Of a stretch of DNA of 64,000 nucleotides, positions 39,812-51,829 are shown in pieces. The DNA comes from Diplonema papillatum (taxonomy: Eukaryota > Euglenozoa > Diplonemea > Diplonemida > Diplonemidae): assembly GCA_030068145.1 (NCBI GenBank), contig JAPJBO010000848.1, positions 35,496-99,495 of the forward strand, written 5' to 3'. Numbering within the stretch: position 1 is the first letter of the stretch; each line of letters starts with the position of its first letter. The notes below the pieces were generated by a model. That model saw nothing but the letters and a program-made list of their open reading frames with translations. It searched no databases and was not told where the DNA came from. The position numbers and the translations under genes were made by a program.

Positions 39812-39813
39812 TA

Positions 39814-40045
39814 GCCATCCCGGCTGTACAGGAAGTGAACCTGTCTGCTGCGTTTGAAACCTGACTGTTTGCGACCGCAACTGTTTTGTCTCGTGGAGGG
39901 TCCTGGCTGGCTGTGTGGCTACTGCCTGATGATGTCGAGGACGGTTGTCTTCCTCCGCGGGTTGCCTGGTGTGGTGCCGGGCTCCCTTGGACGGTTTGCT
40001 GTGGTACCGCTTCGCTTTGTGCAGAGCAGGAGAAAACGCCGGCCG
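39814..40045 (-). pseudogene. Decayed panB exon 1, downstream part
   Basis: The minus strand reads PAFSPALHKAKRYHSKPSK, then after a frameshift EPGTTPGNPRRKTTVLDII, matching residues 58-95 of the fusion protein, and then an in-frame stop. From 39835 to 39865 the sequence is an inverted match to the leader DNA near 38150-38180. It is a rearranged relic. Confidence 0.75.
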
Positions 40046-43000
40046 ACGAATGCATCGCCAACCAGTGCACCGCCGACTAATGCACCGCCGACGAACGCAC
40101 CGCCAACCAGTGCTCCGCCTACGAATGCACCGCCAACCAGTGCTCCGCCTACGAATGCACCGCCAACCAGTGCTCCGCCTATGACTGCACCGCCAACCAG
40201 TGCTCCGCCTACGAATGCATCGCCAACCAGTGCACCGCCGACTAATGCACCGCCGACGAACGCACCACCAATCAGTGCTCCGCCTACGAATGCACCGCCA
40301 ACCAGTGCTCCGCCTACGTATGCACCGCCAACCAGTGATCCGCCTATGACTGCACCGCCAACCAGTGCTCCGCCTACGAATGCACCGCCAACCAGTGCTC
40401 CGCCTACGAATGCACCGCCAACCAGTGCTCCGCCTACGAATGCACCGCCAACCAGTGCTCCGCCTACGAATGCACCGCCAACCAGTGCTCCGCCTACGAC
40501 TGCACCGCCAACCAGTGCTCCGCCTACGAATGCACCGCCAACCAGTGCTCCGCCTACGAATGCACCGCCAATCAGTGCTCCGCCAACGAACGTACCACCA
40601 ATCAGTGCTCCGCCTACGAATGCACCGCCAACCAGTGCTCCGCCTATGACTGCACCGCGAACCAGTGCTCCGCCTACGAATGCACTGCCAACCAGTGCTC
40701 CGCCTACGTATGCACCGCCAACCAGTGATCCGCCTATGACTGCACCGCCAACCAGTGCTCCGCCTACGAATGCACCGCCAACCAGTGCTCCGCCTACGAA
40801 TGCACCGCGAACCAGTGCTCCGCCTACGAATGCACTGCCAACCAGTGCTCCGCCTACGAATGCACCGCCAACCAGTGCTCCGCCTATGACTGCACCGCCA
40901 ACCAGTGCTCCGCCTACGAATGCACCGCCAACCAGTGCTCCGCCTACGAATGCACCGCCAATCAGTGCTCCGCCAACGAACGTACCACCAATCAGTGCTC
41001 CGCCTACGAATGCACCGCCAACCAGTGCTCCGCCTATGACTGCACCGCGAACCAGTGCTCCGCCTACGAATGCACCGCCAACCAGTGCTCCGCCTACGAA
41101 TGCACCGCCAACCAGTGATCCGCCTACGACTGCACCGCCAACCAGTGCTCCGCCTACGAATGCACCGCCAACCAGTGCTCCGCCTACGAATGCACCGCCA
41201 ACCAGTGCTCCGCCTACGACTGCACCGCCAACCAGTGCTCCGCCTACGAATGCACTGCCAACCAGTGCTCCGCCTACGAATGCACCGCCAACCAGTGCTC
41301 CGCCTACGACTGCACCGCCAACCAGTGCTCCGCCTACGAATGCACCGCCAACCAGTGCTCCGCCTACGAATGCACCGCCAATCAGTGCTCCGCCAACGAA
41401 CGTACCACCAATCAGTGCTCCGCCTACGAATGCACCGCCAACCAGTGCTCCGCCTACGAATGCACCGCCAACCAGTGCTCCGCCTACGAATGCACCGCCA
41501 ACCAGTGCTCCGCCTACGAATGCACCGCCAACCAGTGCTCCGCCGACGAACGCACCGCCAACCAGTGCTCCGCCAACGAACGCACCGCCAACCAGTGCTC
41601 CGCCGACGAATGCACCGCCAACCAGTGCTCCGCCTACGAACGCACCGCCAACCAGTGCTCCGCCTACGAATGCACCGCCAACCAGTGCTCCGCCTACGAA
41701 TGCACCGCCAACCAGTGCTCCGCCTACGACTGCACCGCCAACCAGTGCTCCGCCTACGAATGCACTGCCAACCAGTGCTCCGCCTACGAATGCACCGCCA
41801 ACCAGTGATCCGCCTATGACTGCACCGCCAACCAGTGCTCCGCCTACGAATGCACCGCCAACCAGTGCTCCGCCTACGAATGCACCGCCAACCAGTGCTC
41901 CGCCGACGAACGCACCGCCAACCAGTGCTCCGCCAACGAACGCACCGCCAACCAGTGCTCCGCCGACGAACGCACCGCCAACCAGTGCTCCGCCGACGAA
42001 CGCACCGCCAACCAGTGCTCCGCCTACGAATGCACCGCCAACCAGTGCTCCGCCTACGAATGCACCGCCAACCAGTGCTCCGCCTATGACTGCACCGCCA
42101 ACCAGTGCTCCGCCTACGAATGCACCGCCAACCAGTGCTCCGCCTACGAATGCACCGCCAACCAGTGATCCGCCTACGACTGCACCGCCAACCAGTGCTC
42201 CGCCTACGAATGCACCGCCAACCAGTGCTCCGCCTACGAATGCACCGCCAATCAGTGCTCCGCCAACGAACGTACCACCAATCAGTGCTCCGCCTACGAA
42301 TGCACTGCCAACCAGTGCTCCGCCTACGTATGCACCGCCAACCAGTGATCCGCCTATGACTGCACCGCCAACCAGTGCTCCGCCTACGAATGCACCGCCA
42401 ACCAGTGCTCCGCCTACGAATGCACCGCCAATCAGTGCTCCGCCAACGAACGTACCACCAATCAGTGCTCCGCCTACGAATGCACCGCCAACCAGTGCTC
42501 CGCCTATGACTGCACCGCGAACCAGTGCTCCGCCTACGAATGCACTGCCAACCAGTGCTCCGCCTACGAATGCACCGCCAACCAGTGATCCGCCTATGAC
42601 TGCACCGCCAACCAGTGCTCCGCCTACGAATGCACCGCCAACCAGTGCTCCGCCTACGAATGCACCGCCAATCAGTGCTCCGCCAACGAACGTACCACCA
42701 ATCAGTGCTCCGCCTACGAATGCACCGCCAACCAGTGCTCCGCCTATGACTGCACCGCGAACCAGTGCTCCGCCTACGAATGCACTGCCAACCAGTGCTC
42801 CGCCTACGAATGCACCGCCAACCAGTGATCCGCCTATGACTGCACCGCCAACCAGTGCTCCGCCTACGAATGCACCGCCGCCAACGAACGCACCGCCAAC
42901 CAGTGCTCCGCCGACGAACGCACCGCCAACCAGTGCTCCGCCGACGAACGCACCGCCAACCAGTGCTCCGCCGACGAACGCACCGCCAACCAGTGCTCCG

Positions 43001-43530
43001 CCGACGAACGCACCGCCAACCAGTGCTCCGCCGACGAACGCACCGCCAACCAGTGCTCCGCCGACGAACGCACCGCCAACCAGTGCTCCGCCGACGAACG
43101 CACCGCCAACCAGTGCTCCGCCGACGAACGCACCGCCAACCAGTGCTCCGCCGACGAACGCACCGCCAACCAGTGCTCCGCCGACGAACGCACCGCCAAC
43201 CAGTGCTCCGCCGACGAACGCACCGCCAACCAGTGCTCCGCCGACGAACGCACCGCCAACCAGTGCTCCGCCGACGAACGCACCGCCAACCAGTGCTCCG
43301 CCGACGAACGCACCGCCAACCAGTGCTCCGCCGACGAACGCACCGCCAACCAGTGCTCCGCCGACGAACGCACCGCCAACCAGTGCTCCGCCGACGAACG
43401 CACCGCCAACCAGTGCTCCGCCGACGAACGCACCGCCAACCAGTGCTCCGCCGACGAACGCACCGCCAACCAGTGCTCCGCCGACGAATGCACCGCCAAC
43501 CAGTGCTCCGCCGACGAACGCACCGCCAAC
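40046..43530. repeat. 30-bp minisatellite, about 116 units, inside a panB-like exon
   Basis: The unit GCACCGCCAACCAGTGCTCC plus GCCTACGAAT (or GCCGACGAAC and variants) fills 3.5 kb. From about 42890 to 43530 the units are nearly identical; earlier ones carry variants (ATGACTGC, CCAATCAG, GTACCACC) in blocks that repeat at multiples of 30 bp, showing higher-order duplication. Because 30 is a multiple of three, a frame of over 1,270 codons stays open on both strands (plus PPTNAPPTSA type, minus RRRSTGWRCI type). The array starts exactly at the PAFSPAL codons of the decayed panB exon, and at its other end (43541-43580) sequence resembling the preceding panB codons (ACCCGCTGAC) resumes. Confidence 0.9.
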
Positions 43531-43741
43531 GAGTATGCACCGCCAGAGTCAGCGGGTCGCCGTGCTGGCATGTCTGCGGATTCTGTCGCCGACGCTGTTT
43601 GTGCCTTCGTGCATCACGAAAAAAATGCCTCGAAAGAATCGTTTGTTTTTGGTGTCGAATGCCAGGACTCTAAATGAACAGACAGAGGAGACTAAAATAT
43701 AAAGAGAACTCGTGAGTCTCGGTTGTTAATATTGGGGCCCG

Positions 43742-44730
43742 TTACAAAGGGGGGGGGCAGGTGGTGTGGCTACATTGGAAGAAGGTCCAACGCGCGGAGC
43801 GTGACTTCTTGCTTCGTGGAAGAAGGGCTACGTGTGTGGAAGAGCAGAGCAGGCGCAAGAGGAACAGACCCCGCCATGGTGGGGCGGTAGAGGGTCGAAG
43901 ACGTGATCCAGTTGCTCTCGAAGTCCCGCAGGTCGTGCGAGGCAACCTCCAGCTCCCGCTTCGCCGCATCCGCCTTGGCGAGCGCTGTCTGGAAGGCGAC
44001 GAAGTGCTCCTGGTACGCCTGCTGGTCCCGGTGCCGCAGCTCGACTTCTCCTCTCGAAGGCGCACGGCAGCTCGTCATTTTGCCAAATCTTGCGTTTTCG
44101 TCGGCAGCGGTACCACATGCAGAATTGGGTCATATGGTGTGGGTGTGCCTTCCAGAAACCACAAATGTAAGAAGGTCTAACGCGTGTGGAGTGACTTCTT
44201 GCTTCTTGGAGGAAGTGTGTATGTGTTGTACGGGAGAGTAGACGGCGCAAGAGGAACAGACCCCGCCATGGTGGGGCGGTAGAGGGTCGAAGACGCGGAT
44301 CTGCTCCGCCTGGTACGCCTGCTGGTCCCGGTGCCGCAGCTCGATCTCGCGGGCCTTCTTCTCGAAGGCGTACCGCAGCTCGTCGGGACTCGCGCACCTG
44401 CCGCTGCCGCAGCGACTCCACCGCGCTGTCGTGGTGCCGCATCTGCAGCTCCGCGTACGGGTACCGAGACGTGTACAGACCGGCAACCCCAGGCGGGTGG
44501 GCAAGCCGGCCCTGGGCCGGGAAACTCGTACTGCTGCTGCTGCAGCAGCTGCTGCTGCTGGGGAGCGGCATCCGGCGGGGAGAAACCCACAATTGCAAGA
44601 AGGTCTGACGCGTGGGGCGTGACTTCTTGCTTCTTGGAGGAAGTGCTACGCGGGTGGAAGTGTGCGCACAGCCCCCGCGGTAGAGGGTCGGAGACGTGAT
44701 CCGATGGCTCTCCAAATTCCACCCTGGCGG
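43742..44730 (-). pseudogene. Three partial copies of the last exon of the coiled-coil gene
   Basis: Copies lie at about 43780-44085, 44165-44600 and 44605-44730. The first keeps HRDQQAYQEHFVAFQTALAK onwards but lacks the AEQIRRE segment. The second keeps YEFPGPGP, YTSRYPYAELQM and EIELRHRDQQAYQAEQIR but jumps straight to the tail (FDPLPPHHGG frame). The third keeps only the tail. Each carries the same 3' flank (GACTTCTTGCTTC). Deletions differ, so frames are broken relative to the parent exon. Confidence 0.8.
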
Positions 44731-44871
44731 TGTCCGCTTGGGCAAGCAAGGCTGGAACACCTTCATGCCGTATCTTGTGCTTTCAAGGGCAGCAGTACTA
44801 CGTACAACACGCAGACCTGCGGATTGGGTCACTATGGAGTGCCTTCCAGAAAGCCATGATGGCGAGAACGT

Positions 44872-47670
44872 CTAACGCGTGGGGCGTGACTTCTTGCTTC
44901 TCGGAGGAAGTGTGTACGTGTTGTACGGGAGAGTAGACGGCGCAAGAGGAACAGACCCCGCCATGGTGGGGCGGTAGAGGGTCGAAGACGTGATCCAGTT
45001 GCTCTCGAAGTCCCGCAGGTCGTGCGAGGCGACCTCCAGCTCCCGCTTCGCCGCCTCCGCTTTGGCGAGCGCAGTCTGGTAGGCGACGAAGTGCTCCTGC
45101 TCGCGGCGGATCTGCTCCGCCTGGTACGCCTGCTGGTCCCGGTGCCGCAGCTCGAGCTCGCGGGCCTTCTCCTCGAAGGCGCACCGCAGCTCGTCGGACT
45201 CGCGCACCTGCCGCTGCCGCAGCGACTCCACCGCGCTGTCGTGGTGCTGCATCTGCAGCTCCGCGTACGGAGACGTGTACAGACCAGCAACCCCAGGCGG
45301 GCGGGCAACCGGCCCCGGGCCGGGAAACTCGTACTGCTGCAGCTGCTGCTGGGGAGCGGCATCCGGCGGGGGGTGGAGGTTGCCGTGTTGTTGGTGGCCG
45401 GCGGGTTTCCCTGGGTCTGCTGCTTCCGGGCTCGAGGGGCGTTGCGCAAGCAGCGGGTGCTGCTGCGGGTTGGCGGCTGGGGGGAGCAGCTGGCGGGGCG
45501 GCGGCTGGCGGGCCCAGCGGCCGCGCCAAGGGGAGGCGTTGCCGTACTCGACGTCTGCCTGCAGCTTGCGCAGCTCGAGCTTGAGGACCGCCAGCCGCTG
45601 CCGCAGCGCGGCGGTCGTCTCGGGCGAGCCGTCCGCGGTTCCCCGCTCGCCCTGCTGCAGCTGCTCCTGGATCGCGGTCACCTCCGCCAGGATCCGGCCC
45701 CGGTGGGCCTGCATCTCGACCAGGTCGACGTCTTGCGGCTCCGGCCGCCCCCCCACCACCGTCCCGCCGCTCCATGCGATCGGCCGCGAATCTGCCTGCG
45801 ACGCAGATCTGTTGTGTTTAGCGTTTATTAGACTGTTTCTTGTAGTAAGCGGTCGGTTTTTTGAAGTCTCCGTTTGACTTGTGAGGCGGGGGGGGGGGGC
45901 AGTGCTGATACTAAGCCTGAGACCCAAAACAAAGTTGCTAACCCTGGGTGGGGGTGGGTACCCCCCCCCCCCTGGTGCAACCCACTGTGGACCTACTGTG
46001 GGACCCACCTTAGCTAAATTCTCTAAGGTGAAATGGTGGAAAAAGTGGGTCAAAAATTTTTTTTTCGAGTGCTTTTTTGGGAGGATTTGGGCGGGGGGGG
46101 GGGGGGGGGGTGTTTAGGGGGGGGGGGTACCCACCCACCCCTCGTTGCCGTCCGGCTGACAACGATGCCGAGTTTAGGGGCCTTAGCATCAGCACTGGGG
46201 GGGGGAAGGGGGGGTTTTCCTTTTGTGCTGTTGGAGCAGGGTCTGGGCAGCGTGTTTTCATTCCTTTTCGTACTTCGTGTCGCTTTTACTATACTGTTTA
46301 CTGTCACATGTAGTTGCGCATCCGTGTAACTTCGTTTTTAGCGCTGTGCGACCGACACCAGGTCCACTGCGTTGTGCAAGTGGTCCTGGGCCCCCCACGT
46401 CCTACACGTTATTGTTTTAAAAGTTCGAGTTCGCTTGAAATTGCCGGGATGTTAGGGTGACCTTTGTGAAATAGGTTCTCTTCGAGTTGTTTCTTTGATG
46501 GACACCAAACGGATGCCAAAGGTTCGATGTGATGGCAGCAGTAGTAGATAGGCTTGCTGTCATCTGTTGTCAGCCAACGAAGGGCAGCCAAGGTTTGATG
46601 CCATGGCAGCAATGGTAGTGGTAGGCAAGTTTGCTGTCATCTCTTGTCAGTCAACGAAGGGCAGCCGAGGTTTGATGCCATGGCAGCAATAGTAGTGGTG
46701 GGCAGGTTTACTGTCATCTCTTGTCAGCCAACGAAGGGCAGCCAAGGTTTGATGCCTTGGCAGCAATAGTAGTGGTGGGCAAGTTTGCTGTCATCTCTTG
46801 TCAGCCAACGAAGGGCAGCAAGGTTTTGGCGGCAGTAGAAGATAGGCTGGCCGACGAAGGGCAGCAAGGATCGATACGAGTGGTAACAACTTGTAGGAAG
46901 GTTTTCTGTATCATCTCTTGTCCGGCATGCCGACGAAGGGCAGCAAGGCTCGATACGAGTGGTAACAACTTGTAGGAAGGTTTTCTGTCTCATCTCTTGT
47001 CCGGCATGCCGACGAAGGGCAAGCAAAGCATACCGAAACCGCAGCTCGTCGTCGGCGGGCCGCGCGGATGCAGTCGACTGCCAGCTGTCGCCGAGCAGCG
47101 GCTGTAGCGGCGGCTGCGACTGCTGCCGCTGCTGCTGGTGGAGGGAAGGGACCGCCAGTTTGACGCCGCCGCCCGGGCTCCGGCTGCTGCGGCGCGAGCT
47201 CACGACGGACGCCGACGACGGCACGCCGAGCGGCCGCCCGCGGAACGAGTCAGCGGCGGCGGAGGCGGCGGCCGGGGCTTGGGGTTGGGGGGGTGCCACG
47301 GTCGAGGGGACCTTGACGCCTGTGCTGGTGGGGTTGGGCGAGGCGTTCAAGGGCGGCGCCGCTTTCGGGCCGCCGACTGACGGGCGGCCGGCGGGCGTCG
47401 CCTTCACCCGCGGCGCGAGGGCGGGCTGCTTGGTCAGCGGGGGCCCCGCCGGCGCCTGGCGGCTGCCCTGCCGCAGGCTCCCGCCGCTCGCCACCCGGTC
47501 GATCCTCGTCATCGACGACCTGCTAGGCACGGCTGCCTCCATCCGCCAGTGGTTTCCCTCCCCCCGTCCCCCAGAACTCCTCCCCAAGATCTGTCGGTAG
47601 CGTTCTTCAGCGTTTTTCGAGTTCGCAACGCATTGTTGGTACAGGTTGTTGGCAGCGCGCTGCATGAAAT
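44872..47670 (-). CDS. Gln/Pro-rich coiled-coil protein (two exons certain, 5' end unresolved)
   Basis: Exon at 47670-47034 begins DFMQRAANNLYQQCV after TTTGGCAG and is a basic, Pro/Ser/Ala-rich segment ending ADDELRF at a GTATGC donor. It splices in phase 2 to 45808-44872, which opens SASQADSRPIAWSGG after AACACAACAG. That exon holds a coiled coil (HRGRILAEVTAIQEQLQQGE, LRQRLAVLKLELRKLQADV), a Pro/Gln-rich linker, then a second long coiled coil (SLRQRQVRESDELRCAFEEK, AKAEAAKRELEVASHDLRDF). Its frame stops at 44872; a GTACAC donor near 44920 is an alternative. The start is not certain: an ATG three codons in, or an upstream exon such as 49730-49786. It is probably a cytoskeletal or basal-body type scaffold, but no family is recognised. 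Confidence 0.65.
46535..47030. repeat. Tandem repeats next to the coiled-coil gene donor site
   Basis: Units of about 75-80 bp built on CATCTCTTGTCAGCCAACGA and AGGGCAGCC...GATGCC..GGCAGCAATAG recur four to five times (46545-46810). A related unit (CATCTCTTGTCCGGCATGCC, GTGGTAACAACTTGTAGG) recurs twice (46870-47020). The last unit runs to within a few bases of the exon's GTATGC donor, so part of the 5' intron end is itself repeat. Confidence 0.8.
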
Positions 47671-47784
47671 CTGCCAAAGCAGATGAGTTACGCTGGTGTG
47701 CGGAAATATGGAAGTTACGACGTTGGTGCGTTCGACAGGTCTGCACTGCCAGTTTCAGCCAGTAACCGTCAGGTAGACTGCCAT

Positions 47785-47935
47785 GCGAGGCCTCACTCTA
47801 AGTGATGCTGAACCGCAAAAAAACTGGTTCAGCGTCACTTAGAGTGAGCTAGCTCTAAGTGACGCTGGACCGCGATTTTTCCGCTTCAGCGTCACTTAGA
47901 GTGAGGCTCACTCTAAGTGACGCATGCCAACAGGA
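47785..47935. repeat. Cluster of hairpins on TCACTCTAAGTGACGC
   Basis: The 16-18 bp motif (T)CACTCTAAGTGACGCTG occurs three times and its complement three times within 150 bp, alternating, so several stems can form. It lies just upstream of the certain exons of the coiled-coil gene. Confidence 0.65.
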
Positions 47936-47994
47936 TCGTCAATGTCTCACCGCTTCAGATCTCTGCATCCGGGTTGCGGAATGTTCACGCATGC

Positions 47995-48475
47995 TCTGAC
48001 ATTGCAAAGCGGGGAGCAGTGCGCGATTGTCTGTATAGTTCATCCCCATCCAATTCGCCCCAGTCAGTCATCACCCCGCTTTGCAATAGCAGAGCAAGTG
48101 CAGCAGACCTACAGCTACTCCGAGCAGCTTAAAAAATGAGGGCGAGCAGTGCGCGATTGTCTGTACAGTCCATCCCCATCCAATTCGCCCCAGTCAGTCA
48201 TCACCCCGCTTTGCAGTAGCATACAGTCCATCCCCATCCAATTCGCCCCAGTCAGTCATCACCCCGCTTTGCAGTAGCAGAGCAAGTGCAGCAGACTTAC
48301 AGCTACTCCGAGCAGCTTAAAAAATGAGGGCGAGCAGTGCGCGATTGTCTGTATAGTTCATCCCCATCCAATTCGCCCCAGTCAGTCATCACCCCGCTTT
48401 GCAATAGCAGAGCAAGTGCAGCAGACCTACAGCTACTCCGAGCAGCTTAAAAAATGAGGGCGAGCAGTGCACGAT
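47995..48475. repeat. Tandem duplications, unit about 120-200 bp
   Basis: GAGCAGTGCGCGATTGTCTG recurs at about 48015, 48143 and 48333 and, ending in CACGATTCTC, at 48463. CATCCCCATCCAATTCGCCC and CACCCCGCTTTGCA(A/G)TAGCA recur between. This is a nested tandem array, not coding. Confidence 0.75.
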
Positions 48476-48624
48476 TCTCAGACTTTTCCACCGATGACGA
48501 GTTTCTCTCGAGATCTCTTTCCACGTACCGAGCCTCCCAGTAAAACAAGCTGGACGAGTACTTTGGTGCTGGCATCCAGCTACGACAACGTTTTGGTGGC
48601 AGAGGTTGTAAACCGGCGATATTG

Positions 48625-49100
48625 CCCTCGCTGGTCGATATTGCCCTCGTTGGTGCAGTGTGCGGCTTGGATTTCCAGCTCGAGAGGATATTGCCCTCGT
48701 TGGTGCAGTGTGCGGCTTGCATTTCCAGCTCGAGAGGATATTGCCCTCGTTGGTGCAGTGTGCGGCTCGCATTTCCAGCTCGAGAGGATAAGTAGAAAGG
48801 TCCTGTTGCATGGTCCGGAACGCAAGCGTCACGACTGGAGACGGAACTGAGAGTTCTTTGATGATGTGGCGGGGGGTCTTGACTTGCATGTCTCCATTGA
48901 CAGGTCCATTCGATATCAGTCCATCCGCGAACTATTTTGTCGTTCCAATTCCGATATCTAATGGAACTGAGAGTTCTTTGATGATATGGCGGGGCGGGGT
49001 CTTGTCTTGCATGCCTTCCATTGACAGGTCCATTCGATATCAGTCCATCCGCGAACTATTTTGTCGTTCCAATTCCGATATCCAATGGAACTGACACGCA
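48625..49100. repeat. Two adjacent short tandem arrays
   Basis: A 50-bp unit (GATATTGCCCTCGTTGGTGC to TTTCCAGCTCGAGAG) repeats about three times (48638-48792). A 115-bp unit (TGAGAGTTCTTTGATGAT to TTCCAATTCCGATATC) repeats twice (48850-49088). Confidence 0.75.
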
Positions 49101-51829
49101 ACAACAAGCATAAGACAAGGGAAGAAGAAAAGTAGGATAGCATCGCTTATTGTAGAGTGAAAGCATTCCTCCTCGGGCGGTTCCTCCCCTGGTCGACAAC
49201 CTCGTGGCTGACGGTACGGAATTCTGATCAATCACGAAGAAACGCTGTGCTTTCGCCATGATCCTCACAACACATTGTAGGGGCTGTCGGCAGTAGTAGT
49301 TGCCGAACTGTCGAAGCAGCCGCAGACGCAGGTCTGCTTCTTGCGTTGAACCAATCGACGGCTGTCCAGTCTCGGTCGCCGTAGTATTGAAAAAGGAAAT
49401 GGTTTCGTGCTTCCGCAATTCTATGACATAATGCGCGATTGCCAAGGTTTGCACGAGGTCTGAAGCTGGGAACCGAGAAAAAGCCCCGAGACGACGGGTG
49501 TGCGCAGCTCCCATCGGCCTTTCTGCAACGAAACGCTTCTCCGGAGATGACGAAGATACGGAGGGTGGTTTGGCACTCGAGAACAACACAAGTGCCGTAG
49601 TCTTTTCACAGCAGCTGAGAAGGAATCTCCTGCAGTGCCCCGGCAGTGGATAACTGAATGACATCTCTAAATCCCCTCTTTCCTCCGGGGCAAAATTGCC
49701 TTCTGCATGGCACCGGCATTGTCCGCCACCACGCATGTTCGCTTCGCGGAGGCTTGCGATTGTGGCCTTCAGCTGTTCTTCGATTGCTGAGGTGTTGGCG
49801 CCGTGACACTTCGATAGAAGTGGCTTCAAATATTCGTTGCATAAGCAAAGCTCAGCCAGGATCGACCCGCTGCTTACAACTCAGCAAAGCCTGGTCAAAG
49901 TCAAGCTTCAGGTATGCACACATGGACGGAGGGATGCGCGAGGTGCAACTTTGGATACGATGGATCGGTTTTCGAGCCAGCTGCTCGATGGCCTTCGTTG
50001 GTCAGGAAGCAACGTTTTTTGTTTCTCTTCACTTTTCTGTTTGGTCTCCTGGAGAAATGCTACACGCACAACCTCTGTGGACCAAGCGGCAATGGTGGGA
50101 TAACGTTTTGGGGGCTTTTTTTTTTTTGTATAAGCACCTGCTTTGTAGGAAATACATGAGGAGGCTGCCAGCTGCAAAAGATCAAAGGAGGTGAATGTGC
50201 TGTAGCTCACACGAAACACAGGTGAATCTGGGTCACTGGCGGGCGTAAGCGTTCAACGAAAAAGACCCACTTTATAGTTGTACTGTTTCTCCCCCTCTAG
50301 CCTCCTTCGAAGTAAGCACAAGGCAGCCTCGAGTATTTTCTTACCAACCATGCAATGTTGCAATGTTGGAGGAAATAAGAACGCGTCACAGGCCATCCAC
50401 GGCATTTCCTTGCGCCCTGTACAAGAAACAAACGTCCAGGGCAACGTGTTCAATAAAAAAAAAAAAAAAAAAAAAACAGGCACTTCATTTTTGTTTGTGC
50501 GTGCCGATTGATCGGTTTCCCACTTGTATTTACCCTGTGGCATGTTCAGGTTAGGAAATCTGATCAACCCCAGAACACGCCTGCCTCCGTCTTTTTAGCC
50601 TGCACGATACATTGAAGGGCAACCCGCAAGGTTGTTGGAACTAAAAACAATTCCCTCCCCTCATCAAGTCATTTTCCGGTTTCAACCGTGACACGTCTTG
50701 TTTCAGCCTCACGCGATGGAGGTAAGTGCAATTGCAGGAAGGAAGCAGCGCGTTTCGGGTGTGCGCGTTTTCGATGTAGCACATGCTCCGTTCCATTCTA
50801 CGATTGACGTCACTCTAGTAATTTGCGTTCTTGCCTTGTGAATACCAGTCTCTTGCATTTGCCAGATAGTAGGTAGGGACAGAAGGAATCGCATTGGTCC
50901 ATTCATGCGCGTCTTTAATTAGAGTCGTTGATTTCATTTCACGCGTGGTTTCCCATCAGGAGAGGTAATGACCATTCAGCGCTAAGGCTTCAAGTAGTAG
51001 GGGGGGATCCTGAAAAAAATCTCAGCTTCCGAGGGCTCGGCAGCACCAGCGGCATTGCAGGCCGTGCCGCAAAAAAGTGCAGGGAAAAGGTTGTCGTTGC
51101 TTGGAGAAGGAGGCAGAAGTGGGCGAGCCGCGGTCTCAGGGGGGAAAAAGGCGTATGCATCACGCCTTCCCCACCCCCTGTCGAAAGCGCTCGAAAGCCC
51201 TGGCCCACGTGCGTGCCGGTTTTCCGGTCGCGCCCCCTGTAAGTCTGCAGGAGAAAACGTTCACACTTTCCCAGCTCCAATGCATTGCCGGCAAAGTACA
51301 AATGACCCAACAGGCCGCAGCCGGTAAAGTCTTCACGTTCGTTTTCCGCTGGAGCGCACATAAACGAAAGAAGGCGACATGCTCATGTTTGGGTTTGTGT
51401 ACGGCACGCATAAGCCACTCCCCCAGGTGGAATCCGACAGGGAGAGGCAAGGCCCCTCTTGCGGGGAGTGAAGGGGGTGAGAGAGTTAGAATAGAGCATC
51501 TGTTCGGTATCGGAAAGTAGGTGCGAGATCGGGCAAACCTTGTGCGCTAGCTTCGTTTAACCGTGAATCCAACAAACAGGGCCTACCCCAAATTCTCGCT
51601 TTCATTTTATTGAAGAGAGACAATGCGTCCACCGTGGATGCACTCTTGAAGAACCCACAGGTGCTGTGGCCCCGTTCGCCCCGATGGAAGAGGCACGGAG
51701 GGGAACTTTTTGCATCACTGGAAAGCACGAACGGAAGGCCAGGGGGGTGTCAAGCGGCACAACAGCCTGGGCCCCTTGAGTTTTGTGCTGTGTTCCGAAA
51801 GGACCGAAATATTCCCGCCTTCGGCACTC
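49101..51829. other. Mostly non-coding stretch with families C, E and F
   Basis: Family C minus (50115-50335), family E (50495-50645) and family F (51478-51605) are present. A minus frame from 49829 (containing AIEEQLKATIASLREANM) and a plus frame near 51235-51345 (TLSQLQCIAGKVQMTQQAA) look partly coding; the first is listed separately, the second is discussed as rejected. Nothing else is supported. Confidence 0.45.
49730..49786 (-). CDS. Possible upstream coiled-coil exon
   Basis: After AACACCTCAG the minus strand encodes AIEEQLKATIASLREANM, ending at a GTGGCG donor in phase 1. Joined to the exon at 47670 this gives LREANMRDFMQRAANNL, a smooth coiled-coil continuation in the right phase. 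The donor departs from the GTAYGC type and the intron would be 2.06 kb of tandem repeats, so it remains tentative. Confidence 0.25.

Noticed and set aside
51235-51345. Reverse-transcriptase/RNase H connection of a DIRS-like element (TLSQLQCIAGKVQMTQQAA)
   Set aside because: Only about 30 residues resemble it and no RT core or other domain lies nearby.
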